The position numbers and the translations under genes were made by a program. From Shewanella avicenniae (GTDB lineage Bacteria > Pseudomonadota > Gammaproteobacteria > Enterobacterales > Shewanellaceae): DNA of 64,000 nucleotides. Positions 48,696 through 57,665 of this stretch are shown here, in pieces (the stretch's first letter is position 1; the number at the start of each line of letters is the position of its first letter). The stretch lies in contig NZ_CP071503.1 of assembly GCF_017354945.1 (NCBI RefSeq), forward strand, positions 3,286,001 to 3,350,000. The letters are read 5' to 3'. The notes beneath the pieces were generated by a model. That model saw only the letters and a program-made list of their open reading frames with translations, had not been told where the DNA came from and searched no databases.

Positions 48696-49079
48696 TTAAA
48701 CCAGCAACATAACAGCGGTAGAAAACGCCAGAACCACAGCCCATTGCACCGCCACAACGATGCCTTTAGACACAGGCTTTGCCCCAACTTTGATTGGCAT
48801 AACTTGCGGCATCATGCTGAAGAAGGTCTTCGCGTGATACAGCGCGCCAGCCAGCGCCAGCAGGTTTACCACCAGCACGATTGGGCTGGCAGAGAAAGCT
48901 ACCCAGCTTTCCCATGCCGCTTTGCCATCGGTCAGTGAGTACAAACCCACCAACAGGTTCAAAGTGAACAAAATCAATGGAATGATGGTCAACTCACGCA
49001 CCATGTAGAAACTGAAACGGCTTGTCTCAGCCCACCAAGTGCGGTGAATCGGACGGACATAAGGTTTACGGTTTTGCAT
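48696..49079 (-). CDS. frdC: Fumarate reductase membrane subunit FrdC
   Basis: 127 residues (E. coli 131) with three helices. NRKPYVRPIHRTWW and FYMVRELTIIPL, including the glutamate used in quinol oxidation, match E. coli FrdC; LYHAKTFF matches its LHTKTWF, keeping the histidine near the quinone. 12 bases from frdB and frdD. This identifies the complex as Escherichia-type quinol:fumarate reductase and not a haem-b type. Confidence 0.95.
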   Translation of the reverse strand: MQNRKPYVRPIHRTWWAETSRFSFYMVRELTIIPLILFTLNLLVGLYSLTDGKAAWESWVAFSASPIVLVVNLLALAGALYHAKTFFSMMPQVMPIKVGAKPVSKGIVVAVQWAVVLAFSTAVMLLV

Positions 49080-49091
49080 CTTATGTGTCTC

Positions 49092-49817
49092 CTAAGGTTT
49101 CAACATGGCAATCAGGAAGTCTTTGGTAGATTCCACTTTGCTTTGGTTAACAGCGGCGGCTGGGTCAACGTGTTTTGGACAAACTTCTGAGCAATAACCT
49201 ACAAAGGTACAACCCCAAGCGCCGTTATCACCGTTGATAAGCTTCATACGCTCTTTCTTACCATGGTCACGGTTATCCAAGTTGTAACGGTGTGCCAAGG
49301 TCAGTGCTGCTGGGCCGATGAACTCTGGGTTCAAACCAAACTGAGGACACGCTGCGTAACACAGGCCGCAGTTGATACAACCAGCGAACTGCTTGTATTT
49401 CGCCATCTGCGCTGGGGTTTGCAGGTTAGTGCCGTCTTCAGGCTTACGATCGTTACCTATGATGTAAGGCTTGATCGCTTCCAAACGTTCTAAGAATGGG
49501 GTTTTATCAACCACCAAGTCTTTTTCGATAGCGAAGTTATCCAGCGGCTCCAGTGTCATACCTTCTGGGTAATCACGCAGGAAGGTTTTACAAGCCAGCT
49601 TAGGTACTTTGTTTACCATCACACCGCAAGAACCACAGATCGCCATGCGGCAAGACCAACGGTAAGACAATGATTTGTCTAAGTTATCTTTGATATACGC
49701 CAATGCATCTTGTACCGAGGTAGTGTCATTGGCTGGCACTTTGAACGCTTCTAAATACGGCTCGTCATCTTTGGCTGGGTCGTAACGAAGGACGTTAACA
49801 GTTTGCAACTTATCCAT
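49092..49817 (-). CDS. frdB: Fumarate reductase iron-sulfur subunit FrdB
   Basis: 241 residues. [2Fe-2S] ligands in [10 protein letters not shown] with a distal Cys (LACKTFL), [4Fe-4S] in [12 protein letters not shown] and [3Fe-4S] in [19 protein letters not shown]. Carries electrons from FrdCD to the FrdA flavin. Its start shares one base with the frdA stop. Confidence 0.97.
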   Translation of the reverse strand: MDKLQTVNVLRYDPAKDDEPYLEAFKVPANDTTSVQDALAYIKDNLDKSLSYRWSCRMAICGSCGVMVNKVPKLACKTFLRDYPEGMTLEPLDNFAIEKDLVVDKTPFLERLEAIKPYIIGNDRKPEDGTNLQTPAQMAKYKQFAGCINCGLCYAACPQFGLNPEFIGPAALTLAHRYNLDNRDHGKKERMKLINGDNGAWGCTFVGYCSEVCPKHVDPAAAVNQSKVESTKDFLIAMLKP

Positions 49818-51598
49818 TACGCGTTCTCCTGTTGTTTGGCAGCATCACCGTAGAGACGTGCTTTAGGTTGAGATTTAGTGATTTTCACATCGCCATATTT
49901 GATGGCTGGTGCGCAGTCGCCTTGGTAAATCGCCAGCGAGTGCTTCAGGTAATCTTTGTCGTTACGCTCGGTGCAACCTTCGTCCAGACGTTGGTGTGCG
50001 CCGCGAGACTCTTTACGGTTTATGGCAGAGTGCGCCATCGCTTCTGCCACATCCAAACCAAATCCCAGTTCAATCGCGTACAGCAAGTCAGTGTTGAACA
50101 CTTTGCTCTTGTCTGTTATTTCGATGTTTTTGTAACGGGCACGCAGTTCAGCCAGTTTATCTACGGTCGCTTGCATGCCAGCTTCGTCACGGTAGATACC
50201 ACAGCCTTCTTCCATGCTCATGCACATTTCAGTGCGGATGGTAGACCAGTTTTCGGTGCCTTTTTGCGCCAGCAGTGCGTCAATACGGGCTTCAACGGCT
50301 TGGGTTTGCTCTTCAAATGCCGCGCCGTTCCAACCTTTAAACTCAGCGGCACGTTGCACTGCGGTTTCACCCGCTAGGCGGCCAAATACCACCAGCTCAG
50401 CCAGTGAGTTAGAACCCAGACGGTTAGCACCGTGCAGACCAACAGATGAACATTCACCGACCGCGAACAGACCTTTAATACAGGTTTCAGTGTTTTGGTC
50501 AGTTTCCAGACCGCCCATGGTGTAGTGCGCAGTTGGACGAATCGGGATTGGCTCTTTTACTGGGTCAACGTTGACGTACGCTTTGGCCAATTCACAAATG
50601 AATGGCAGACGTTCGTGCAGATAGTCAGCACCCAGATGACGCAAGTCCAAGTGCACCACATCACCCAGTGGATGTTTGATGGTGTTGCCTTTGCGTTGCT
50701 CGTGCCAGAAGGCTTGTGAAACTTTGTCACGAGGACCGAGTTCCATATATTTGTTTTGTGGCTGGCCAACTGGCGTTTCAGGGCCGAGGCCATAGTCTTG
50801 CAGGTAACGGTAACCGTTTTTGTTGACCATGATACCGCCTTCACCGCGGCAGCCTTCAGTCATCAAAATACCTGTGCCAGGCAGACCTGTTGGGTGATAT
50901 TGCACAAATTCCATATCACGCAGTGGTACACCGTGACGATAAGCGATCGCCATGCCGTCACCGGTTACGATGCCGCCGTTGGTGTTGAAGTGATATACTC
51001 GACCCGCACCGCCGGTGGCCAGAATCACTGATTTGGCTTTGAAGCACACCAGCTCGCCTTCAGCCATAGAAACTGCGATAGCACCTTGTACTTCGCCTTC
51101 AACTACGACCAAGTCCAGCAGGAAGTATTCATCGTAACGCACAATGCTTTGATACTTCATTGAGGTTTGGAACAGGGTGTGCAGCATATGGAAGCCGGTT
51201 TTGTCGGCCGCGAACCAAGTACGTTCGATTTTCATACCGCCGAAACGGCGCACGTTCACTTCGCCGTTTTCTTTGCGGCTCCATGGACAACCCCACAGCT
51301 CCATTTGGATCATTTCGCGAGTGGAGTTTTTAACGAAGTATTCAACTACGTCCTGCTCACACAACCAGTCACCGCCGGCTACTGTGTCGTTGAAGTGGTT
51401 GTCGAGGCTGTCCTCTTCTTTAACCACTGCCGCGGAGCCACCTTCGGCTGCAACAGTGTGAGAACGCATTGGGTAAACTTTGGAAATCAGTGCGATGTTC
51501 AGTGTTGGGTTCGCTTCGGCGGCAGCAATCGCTGCACGTAATCCGGCACCACCCGCGCCAATGACCGCTATATCTGTGGTTATCGTTTTCACAATCAA
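49817..51598 (-). CDS. frdA: Fumarate reductase flavoprotein FrdA
   Basis: 593 residues. FAD motif [17 protein letters not shown] and the covalent-FAD histidine His47 in [15 protein letters not shown]. Active-site residues in [34 protein letters not shown] and [18 protein letters not shown] are all retained. Reduces fumarate to succinate at the inner face of the cytoplasmic membrane during anaerobic growth. First gene of frdABCD; the adjacent DcuSR-like pair may control it. Confidence 0.97.
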   Translation of the reverse strand: MIVKTITTDIAVIGAGGAGLRAAIAAAEANPTLNIALISKVYPMRSHTVAAEGGSAAVVKEEDSLDNHFNDTVAGGDWLCEQDVVEYFVKNSTREMIQMELWGCPWSRKENGEVNVRRFGGMKIERTWFAADKTGFHMLHTLFQTSMKYQSIVRYDEYFLLDLVVVEGEVQGAIAVSMAEGELVCFKAKSVILATGGAGRVYHFNTNGGIVTGDGMAIAYRHGVPLRDMEFVQYHPTGLPGTGILMTEGCRGEGGIMVNKNGYRYLQDYGLGPETPVGQPQNKYMELGPRDKVSQAFWHEQRKGNTIKHPLGDVVHLDLRHLGADYLHERLPFICELAKAYVNVDPVKEPIPIRPTAHYTMGGLETDQNTETCIKGLFAVGECSSVGLHGANRLGSNSLAELVVFGRLAGETAVQRAAEFKGWNGAAFEEQTQAVEARIDALLAQKGTENWSTIRTEMCMSMEEGCGIYRDEAGMQATVDKLAELRARYKNIEITDKSKVFNTDLLYAIELGFGLDVAEAMAHSAINRKESRGAHQRLDEGCTERNDKDYLKHSLAIYQGDCAPAIKYGDVKITKSQPKARLYGDAAKQQENA

Positions 51599-52131
51599 CC
51601 CTCCAGCAGGATGTAAAATTCGGTGTTCCAGCGAGCCTTGTGGCTCGTATTCCTAATTGCTCACGAGTGATTCAGGTGGAGTTCATTTTTTTGCCTGAAC
51701 ACTCTCAGAATCCGGTTGAAAACCCCGTTAACAAACCTCATAGTCGTTTGAGGTGTTGCATTTGTGTCTGTGTCCGCATGCACAAATGCTGGGGTATTTC
51801 TTAGGTGAGTTAGCAGGCTATTTAAGCGAGTGCTACTCCCCTCCTTCAGCTTTCGAGGCGAGTATAACAACAGCGTAAAAATGGAAAGTTGGGGCGGGTT
51901 ACATTGAAACTAAGTCGTACTTTTGTAACTTATAAGCGCTTTAATAATATTAATTTAATTGTTTTAAATCAGAATATTACAAAAAATTTCTAACAGTTTT
52001 GATAAACAAAAGCCTTAACCTTAGCGTATCGCACACGGTGGCGATTCATGCCGCCAAATTTGAGTTGTGATCTAGCTCTCATCCACTCGACTTACAAAAT
52101 GCAGCGGGTTATCCAGCTTGTTCAAAAATAC
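51599..52131 (-). promoter_or_regulatory. frdA upstream region with leader hairpins
   Basis: Gap of about 590 bases before the next gene. On the minus strand a -10 (TATACT, 51861-51866) with a poor -35 is plausible, typical of an activated promoter, and would give a leader of about 250 bases. The leader holds an exact 9-bp inverted repeat GCATTTGTG / CACAAATGC (51758-51789) and a second stem AACCTCA / TGAGGT. The part beyond 51900 is AT-rich, with TTGATAAACAAA (near 51998) as a weak FNR-like half site. No gene seen. Confidence 0.4.
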
Positions 52132-52155
52132 AAAAAGCGACCTTTCGGTCGCTTT
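52132..52155 (-). terminator. Terminator after the sigma-54 activator gene
   Basis: AAAGCGACC / GGTCGCTTT with a four-base loop; on the minus strand it is followed by T-rich sequence (TTTTTGTATTTTTG), about 35 bases past the stop. Confidence 0.85.
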
Positions 52156-52189
52156 GAAATGTCAGTAATGATGCAGGGCAATGCTCACT

Positions 52190-53845
52190 TTAATGGTCGT
52201 GACCATGTTCCTCATCACTTTGGCCATACTCTTTTAACTTGCGGTACAAGGTGGCCACACTCATGCCCAAGCGATCCGCGACAAGGCTCTTATTGTTGTT
52301 GAGCTTTTCCACCACACTCAGGATGTAGTCGCGTTCCACATCATGCAGCGCGCGAATACCATCAGCAGCAGTCGACGTCGCGGTTACTTCGCGGATTTCC
52401 CGCGGCAAATCATCCGGCTGGATCTGCGCCTCAGTGCCCAACACAGTGGCGCGTTCAATGGCATTCACTAGCTCTCGCACATTGCCCGGCCAATGATAGT
52501 TCAGCAGCAGATCGGCGGCGCGATGGTTAAAGCCGGTAAAGCTCTTACCCAATAGTTCATTAAAGCGATTTAGAAAGAAGCGACACAGCGGCAAAATATC
52601 TTCGCGGCGATCGCGCAGTGGCGGAACCACCAGCTCGATCACTTTCAAGCGATAGTAGAGATCTTGGCGGAATTCACCATCCTCTACGGCCTTTTCTAAG
52701 TTCTTGTTGGTGGCGGAAATGACCCGAATATCCACTTTTACTGTGGTATTGTCGCCCACTTTACGCAGCTCGCGCTCCTGCAGTACCCGCAACAGTTTGA
52801 CTTGCATCGACGGCGACAGCTCGCCCACTTCATCTAAAAACAGGGTGCCACCATCAGCGCTTTCAATCAGCCCGGTTTTGGTGGAGTCAGCACCGGTAAA
52901 CGCGCCTTTGCTGTGGCCGAACAGTTCATTTTCCAACAGAGTTTCGGTCAAGGCACCACAGTTAATGGCAATAAAGGGTTTATCACTGCGCGGTGATTGG
53001 TCGTGGATATATCGCACCAACTTCTCTTTACCCACACCACTTTCGCCGGTAACCAACACCGACGTAGGCACTTTGGCAACGTTTTCAGCCATATCCAGCA
53101 GACGCCGCATGGCATAGCTGGTTGACACTGGATAGCCTTCATCATCAGTGCTGGCGCGTAGGCTATCCTTGATTTTGGCTTGCAAACTATGCGGCAAACA
53201 TTCATCCCAGCGCAGAATATTGCCTAATTGCGCGGCCACCGATTCGTTGCTGATGTTGTCGTAGAACGGCAACAAGGGTTTGATCTCATCATCCCATTCT
53301 TCAACGTAGTTGCCCCACAGATGGCAGAAACGATCACCTCTGGCTTGGCATTCACCTTCCATAAAATAGACGGTGCGCCCTTCAACATTGGACACATAAC
53401 CGCTCGCAAAGCCGATATGTTCCCAACACACAACCTCGTCACTTTCCCCATGAAAACGCAGGTGCTGCTCCGCTTCGTAGAGCCCAACAAAATAGCTTTC
53501 TACCAATGGCTTTTGTTCGATACCGTCTCGACGTTGGCTACTCAGCACCTCGCCATAACCGTACATCGAACAAAGTAACGGCCCGAGTTTGCCTTTTTTG
53601 GCTTCAGCCCATGCTTCCGGCATTTGCCGTTTGATACGTTCGGCCAGCAACCAACCTTTAGCAAAGCCAGTGCGGATCACAATCGATTTGGTGATTTCAG
53701 GCCCCAGCGTTTGGCAAAGTTCCATGCGCTGCAGTCCGTGGGAAAGTAGATCGGTGAGATAAATTCGCTGCCCAAGAAAACTCATGGCACCACCGCGTGG
53801 CTTAAAGGACAGCAACTCTCTTAAGTCCAGCTCAGATGTATGCAC
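52190..53845 (-). CDS. Sigma-54-dependent activator with XylR-N and V4R domains
   Basis: 551 residues. N-terminal XylR_N and V4R effector domains (about 10-205), with the cysteine/glutamate set in VCWEHIGFASGY and EGECQARGDRFC that forms the zinc site in phenol sensors such as DmpR and PoxR. AAA+ domain with GESGVGKEKLVRYIH, GAFTGA for sigma-54 contact, and DEVGELSPSMQVKLLR. C-terminal Fis-type helix-turn-helix (SLVADRLGMSVATLYRKL). Family members sense aromatic effectors and drive -24/-12 promoters; such a promoter is present before the flavoprotein gene. Last gene of the reductase cluster but separated by strong hairpins. Confidence 0.95.
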   Translation of the reverse strand: MHTSELDLRELLSFKPRGGAMSFLGQRIYLTDLLSHGLQRMELCQTLGPEITKSIVIRTGFAKGWLLAERIKRQMPEAWAEAKKGKLGPLLCSMYGYGEVLSSQRRDGIEQKPLVESYFVGLYEAEQHLRFHGESDEVVCWEHIGFASGYVSNVEGRTVYFMEGECQARGDRFCHLWGNYVEEWDDEIKPLLPFYDNISNESVAAQLGNILRWDECLPHSLQAKIKDSLRASTDDEGYPVSTSYAMRRLLDMAENVAKVPTSVLVTGESGVGKEKLVRYIHDQSPRSDKPFIAINCGALTETLLENELFGHSKGAFTGADSTKTGLIESADGGTLFLDEVGELSPSMQVKLLRVLQERELRKVGDNTTVKVDIRVISATNKNLEKAVEDGEFRQDLYYRLKVIELVVPPLRDRREDILPLCRFFLNRFNELLGKSFTGFNHRAADLLLNYHWPGNVRELVNAIERATVLGTEAQIQPDDLPREIREVTATSTAADGIRALHDVERDYILSVVEKLNNNKSLVADRLGMSVATLYRKLKEYGQSDEEHGHDH

Positions 53846-53922
53846 CTCATATTCCTTACAACCACTTTTGTTATTGGTTAGCTTAACAAAAGTGCGCTTT
53901 CCTAGCTGTGATAGCTTTCAAC

Positions 53923-53961
53923 TAAAAACACCGCAGGCGGCGAAATTGCTGCCTACGGTGT
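53923..53961 (-). terminator. Strong hairpin after the tetraheme cytochrome gene
   Basis: On the minus strand ACACCGTAGGC pairs with GCCTGCGGTGT (one interior mismatch) and is followed by a T run. It should end the flavoprotein-porin-cytochrome transcript, leaving the activator gene with its own promoter. Confidence 0.75.
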
Positions 53962-53972
53962 CGAAATAAAAG

Positions 53973-54014
53973 AATATTCTCGACAAAAACACTGGGGGAA
54001 TTGTCGAGAATATT
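53973..54014. promoter_or_regulatory. 14-bp perfect inverted repeat
   Basis: AATATTCTCGACAA (53973-53986) and TTGTCGAGAATATT (54001-54014) are exact reverse complements with a 14-base gap, 30 bases after the cytochrome stop and about 130 bases before the activator start. Together with the neighbouring terminator it could be an RNA-stabilising hairpin or a protein-binding site. No T run follows it directly. Confidence 0.55.
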
Positions 54015-54043
54015 AAGCCCACATTGATGGACGCAATCAGGCT

Positions 54044-54373
54044 CTAGGGAACTTTGAAGTCGAACTCATGACAGTTGTTACAATAGTTCTCTGATTGCTC
54101 ATGTTCATGGTGGCAATTCTCACATTCAAGCTGTGGCCCGTAATGTGGCGAATCATGCTTATCCGGTGCGCCATGATAATCCGTTTTCTTCTCTGGGGTT
54201 TGATGGCAAGTGAGACACTGGTCCATCTCCACATAATCAAACGGTTTGGTGGTATGGCAACTGTCACATTTCAACCCAGCTTCCTTATGGTGGGGTTTCA
54301 TTGTGTTAGCCATTCCGTTAGCACACAGAAGCACCATGGCGACACCGAATAAACTACTGGTCAATTTCGTCAT
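54044..54373 (-). CDS. Periplasmic tetraheme cytochrome c
   Basis: 109 residues. Signal peptide ending near MANTMKP, then four CxxCH haem sites (CDSCH, CLTCH, CENCH, CNNCH) and extra histidines for axial ligation (PHHKEAG, HHEHE). Size and spacing resemble the haem domain of flavocytochrome c fumarate reductase, here as a separate protein. It probably relays electrons from a quinol-oxidising cytochrome such as CymA (not in this window) to the flavoprotein two genes upstream. 32 bases after the porin gene. Confidence 0.92.
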   Translation of the reverse strand: MTKLTSSLFGVAMVLLCANGMANTMKPHHKEAGLKCDSCHTTKPFDYVEMDQCLTCHQTPEKKTDYHGAPDKHDSPHYGPQLECENCHHEHEQSENYCNNCHEFDFKVP

Positions 54374-54405
54374 AATGTCCGACCTCCAAGACTGTTTAAC
54401 TCAAA

Positions 54406-55608
54406 TTAGAAATCGTATTTAACGTAAGCTTGGTAACGAGTCATTTGACCTTCACGGCCATCTTGAATAGTCAGTCTGCCGTTAGTGATACCTACTGCGT
54501 ATTGCAGATCTTTGGTCATGTTGTAATAGATGTAGCTGTGCAGACCCAGAGTGTGCTTGGTAGCGCCGCCACCTAAAGTACCGTCTTTGTAGTCTTCGTC
54601 GTCTTGACGAGCATAACCAGCACCTACAGTGACCAGCAGTTTGTCAGTGGCTTTGAATTGCACGCCACCGTTAATGCTTTCATATTTGAATGTTGCTACG
54701 TCACCGTCAGCATCCAAACCAGCACCAGTGTTGAAGCCTAAGCCTGCGTAACGACCGATACCATCACCATACATAGCGTTCATAACTACTTTATGACCAG
54801 CACCGAAATTCATGCTTGCACCAGCTGCCAGACCGTAACCGAAAGCTGATTGGCCATCGATTTCGAAACGACGCAGTACTGCGCGAGGAGAGAAGGTGAA
54901 GGTTTTGTTGGCGTAGAAGTATTTCACGATCATGTCAGGTACTTTGTCCTGAGTGTCTGCACCGCAGTTCGCGTATACAGTAGGACCAGCTGCGCACAGA
55001 CCGATAGTTGGGTTTTCCAAGCTCACAGAGATGTTGTGTCCTGGACGGAAATCGTGTTGGTATTTAACTTGAGCTTGACGAACGAATGGTGAGCCTGGGT
55101 CAGCAGAGAAGTCCATAGTTGGCATGCTGCTGGCGAAGTCCATGAAGTTAGTCCATGTTTGACCCGCTAAGTAAGTATCGCTACCGTCTTTCAACTGCAC
55201 GAACGCGTGACGGATACGGAAACCGTGGCTGTTAGACCAAGTTGGGCCGTCTGAGTTGATGTCAGCAAAGAAGTCGCCTTCGATTTTGCTGGTCAGAGTA
55301 CCGTATTCGGTTTCTTTAGAAGTGGTTACAAACAAACGGCTTTCACGCGCAGTGAAGTCCAAGTCATCTGAGTCAGCATAACGAGTGCCATCTACTGGGA
55401 TTGAGTAGTGGCAGAACAGGTCACCGTTGTATGGTGCAGTGTGGATACCGCTAGTATCGTAGTTCATCATCATCTTAACATAGCCACCAACGGTAACTTT
55501 GGTGCCGTCAACTTCAAAGTCGAACGCATTAGCGTTAGCAGCAGCAAACATCATTGGCAGTGCACAGCAAGCAGCAAGCGCAGTTAATTTTGTGTTTAGA
55601 GTTTTCAT
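54406..55608 (-). CDS. DcaP-like outer-membrane porin
   Basis: 400 residues with a signal peptide ending in NANA before FDFEVDGTKVTVGGYVKMMM. The blocks RESRLFVTTSKETEYG, KIEGDFFADINS, FRIRHAFVQL and AGQTWTNFMDFASSMP match the DcaP trimeric porin family, linked to uptake of dicarboxylic and aromatic acids. Terminal strand RYQAYVKYDF. Two Cys pairs lie in probable extracellular loops. Between flavoprotein (63 bases) and cytochrome genes, it probably admits the electron acceptor. Confidence 0.82.
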   Translation of the reverse strand: MKTLNTKLTALAACCALPMMFAAANANAFDFEVDGTKVTVGGYVKMMMNYDTSGIHTAPYNGDLFCHYSIPVDGTRYADSDDLDFTARESRLFVTTSKETEYGTLTSKIEGDFFADINSDGPTWSNSHGFRIRHAFVQLKDGSDTYLAGQTWTNFMDFASSMPTMDFSADPGSPFVRQAQVKYQHDFRPGHNISVSLENPTIGLCAAGPTVYANCGADTQDKVPDMIVKYFYANKTFTFSPRAVLRRFEIDGQSAFGYGLAAGASMNFGAGHKVVMNAMYGDGIGRYAGLGFNTGAGLDADGDVATFKYESINGGVQFKATDKLLVTVGAGYARQDDEDYKDGTLGGGATKHTLGLHSYIYYNMTKDLQYAVGITNGRLTIQDGREGQMTRYQAYVKYDF

Positions 55609-55671
55609 ATATCATTCCCCCAGTAACGAATTCGGATAACCCAACCCCATGTTGGGCTATCCCGTTGGTTG

Positions 55672-57201
55672 TTAGGCTTTAGCAGCCATTTGGCCGGCAA
55701 TGCGACCGAACACAATGCAGTCAGGAACCGCGACAGTACCTAAGCGACATGCGCCATGAGTACCACCAGCGCTTTCACCAGCTGCGAATAATCCTGGAAT
55801 TGGTTTGCCAGTTTCGATATCCACTACGCGAGCTTGGGTATCGATTTGCACGCCACCCATGGTGTGGTGTGCTTTAGGCCAGAAGCGCACTGCGTAGTAA
55901 GGTGCGACGCTCATTGGCTTTTGACCCATTTGGAAAGGTTTATCGAACTCAGGGTCTTTACCGGCTGTCACGTAGCTGTTGTAGCGGTCAACCTGAGCTT
56001 GCATTTTGTCGTATGGAATTTTGTAGAACGCGGCCAGTTCTTTCAGAGTGTCGAATTTATGTACCACTTCGCGTTCCAGCAGTTTGCCCATCACGTGTTT
56101 GGCTGGTTGCATACCCACTTCGTCACAGAAGCAGATACCTGGTTTACCAATCTTGATGATGGCGTCAGCACGCACTTTACGGTCAGCCAGTTCGTTAACG
56201 AAACGTTCACCTGTCGCAGGGTCAACCATGATGCCGTGAGTGTAAGAAGCGTAAGCAGCGAAGATAGGTGCCAGACCGAAGCCTTTCTCTTCAGGTGATG
56301 CCCATGGGCCTAATTGGATCCAAGACAACTGCACAGGGTTAGCGCCGATACGGATCATCTCTTTCAAACATTCAGCAGTAGCACCAGAGTGGTTGGTGGT
56401 TGCCAGCTCTTTGGTCAAACGAGGATCTTGAGTTGAGCGGTATGCAACGTCAGCAGAGAAACCACCGTTGGCCATCACCAAACCTTTGGTTGCTTGGTAG
56501 AACTTCACTTTGTCAGAGCTTTCTTTGCCTTCGGTGTAGCGTGGAATCACTTCAAGACCCACTACGCGACCACCATCAACGATCAGGCGTTTTACGTAGA
56601 CTTTCTTCTCAATCGCCACACCTAACTCTTCGCACTTGGCGATCATCGGTTGCACGATGCCTGAACCAGATTGGTTGTAGGTGGTGTGAGTACGTGGGAT
56701 AGAGTGACCACCGAATTGAGCGATGGTGTCTTTGAATTGCACGCCGAGGTAATCACGGCACCATTCGTAGGCTTCGTTACTCTTGTCAACCACCATCTCA
56801 GCTTGTTGTGGATAGTTCAGACCAAGACCGGCTTTGTACATATCCGCCAGCATCGCTTCTTTGGTATCTTTGATACCGAGTTTTTTCTGCAGGTCGCTGC
56901 CCATCGCTGACATACCGCCACCGTTGATGGTGGAGTTACCGCCCAAGACTGGCATTTTTTCTAAAACAACTACGTTTGCGCCTGCGCGTTTTGCTTCAAT
57001 CGCTGCAGACAGCCCAGCAAAACCACTACCGACCACGATCACATCAAATGTTTTGTCCCAGCTTTTTGGAACAGGTACAGCTTCAGCTGCTTGAGCAGTA
57101 CTTAAACCGCTTAACGCTAATCCAGAAACAGCTGTTGCTGCACCAGTAAATTTGAGAAAATTACGTCTTTCTAAATCAGTAGTATTTTTTAAGTTGCTCA
57201 T
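55672..57201 (-). CDS. Tat-exported FAD-dependent fumarate-reductase-like flavoprotein
   Basis: 509 residues. Twin-arginine signal LERRNFLKFTGAATAVSGLA, cleaved after AQA. FAD motif VIVVGSGFAGLSAAIEAKRAG and VLEKMPVLGGNSTINGGGM as in flavocytochrome c / urocanate reductase proteins. The catalytic Arg region ERFVNELADRK, AHHTMGGVQID and a C-terminal Arg (GACRLGTVAV) are kept. The fumarate-carboxylate His of HPT and the EGxR loop are replaced (WIQLGPWASPEEK; AAYASYTHGIMVD). No haem sites; the tetraheme protein is separate. Substrate is inferred to be a non-fumarate enoate such as acrylate, methacrylate or a cinnamate. Confidence 0.9.
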   Translation of the reverse strand: MSNLKNTTDLERRNFLKFTGAATAVSGLALSGLSTAQAAEAVPVPKSWDKTFDVIVVGSGFAGLSAAIEAKRAGANVVVLEKMPVLGGNSTINGGGMSAMGSDLQKKLGIKDTKEAMLADMYKAGLGLNYPQQAEMVVDKSNEAYEWCRDYLGVQFKDTIAQFGGHSIPRTHTTYNQSGSGIVQPMIAKCEELGVAIEKKVYVKRLIVDGGRVVGLEVIPRYTEGKESSDKVKFYQATKGLVMANGGFSADVAYRSTQDPRLTKELATTNHSGATAECLKEMIRIGANPVQLSWIQLGPWASPEEKGFGLAPIFAAYASYTHGIMVDPATGERFVNELADRKVRADAIIKIGKPGICFCDEVGMQPAKHVMGKLLEREVVHKFDTLKELAAFYKIPYDKMQAQVDRYNSYVTAGKDPEFDKPFQMGQKPMSVAPYYAVRFWPKAHHTMGGVQIDTQARVVDIETGKPIPGLFAAGESAGGTHGACRLGTVAVPDCIVFGRIAGQMAAKA

Positions 57202-57293
57202 ATTCGCCCCACTTAATCTTATTGCGTTTAATCAGTAATTTTTAATTTAATCTCAACTTTAAAATTGAGTTTTTATCTATGCATTCTCAATAT

Positions 57294-57310
57294 GGCAGTA
57301 TCTGTGCCAA
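57294..57310 (-). promoter_or_regulatory. Sigma-54 promoter of the flavoprotein operon
   Basis: On the minus strand TTGGCACAGATACTGCC has GG (57308-57307) and GC (57296-57295) exactly ten bases apart and matches TGGCAC-N5-TTGC well. Start expected near 57284, about 80 bases before the flavoprotein ATG. It fits the sigma-54 activator encoded at the other end of the cluster. Confidence 0.8.
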
Positions 57311-57576
57311 CTTTAAAAATATCCTAACTTACTGATTAAACTAGATTTAAGAAAAACATAATTTAATATTGAATTTAAATATGAGAATATTTTTATCGAA
57401 TTTAATACATATGACAAATGACTTTTAGTGAGTCAGCTCAAAAATATAAAAACACTAAAGTAATTAAAGTAAACGAGATGACAAACATCACAATTGCTTA
57501 TATTTTTAGCCTTATTTAACGCATAAAAAGATATTTGTAACGGCAGGCAAACTTTTTTAAAAAAGTGATATTGGCT

Positions 57577-57596
57577 CACAAATATTTATATTTGTG
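57577..57596. promoter_or_regulatory. 20-bp palindrome, candidate activator site
   Basis: CACAAATA-TTTA-TATTTGTG is a perfect inverted repeat about 290 bases upstream of the sigma-54 start. A distant dyad of this size is typical of enhancer-like sites for sigma-54 activators. The surrounding gap 57202-57665 is very AT-rich and holds no gene. Confidence 0.45.
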
Positions 57597-57665
57597 TGAA
57601 GTTAAAAAAGCCGTAGATCACATATTTTAAAAAGTTAATACATTGAATAAATATTAATTAGTGAA

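Noticed and set aside
49832..51541. Long + strand ORFs (up to 181 codons) opposite frdA
   Set aside because: Antisense frames of a fully conserved gene, with unnatural composition (rich in Phe, Val, Cys, His).
51807..51817. GAGTTAGCAGG, identical to part of the galK inverted repeat
   Set aside because: Single 11-base match without the second arm; expected by chance at a few percent in a window this size.
57595..57625. TGTGA...TCACA near the palindrome, resembling a CRP site
   Set aside because: The half sites are far more than six bases apart, so this is not a CRP operator.
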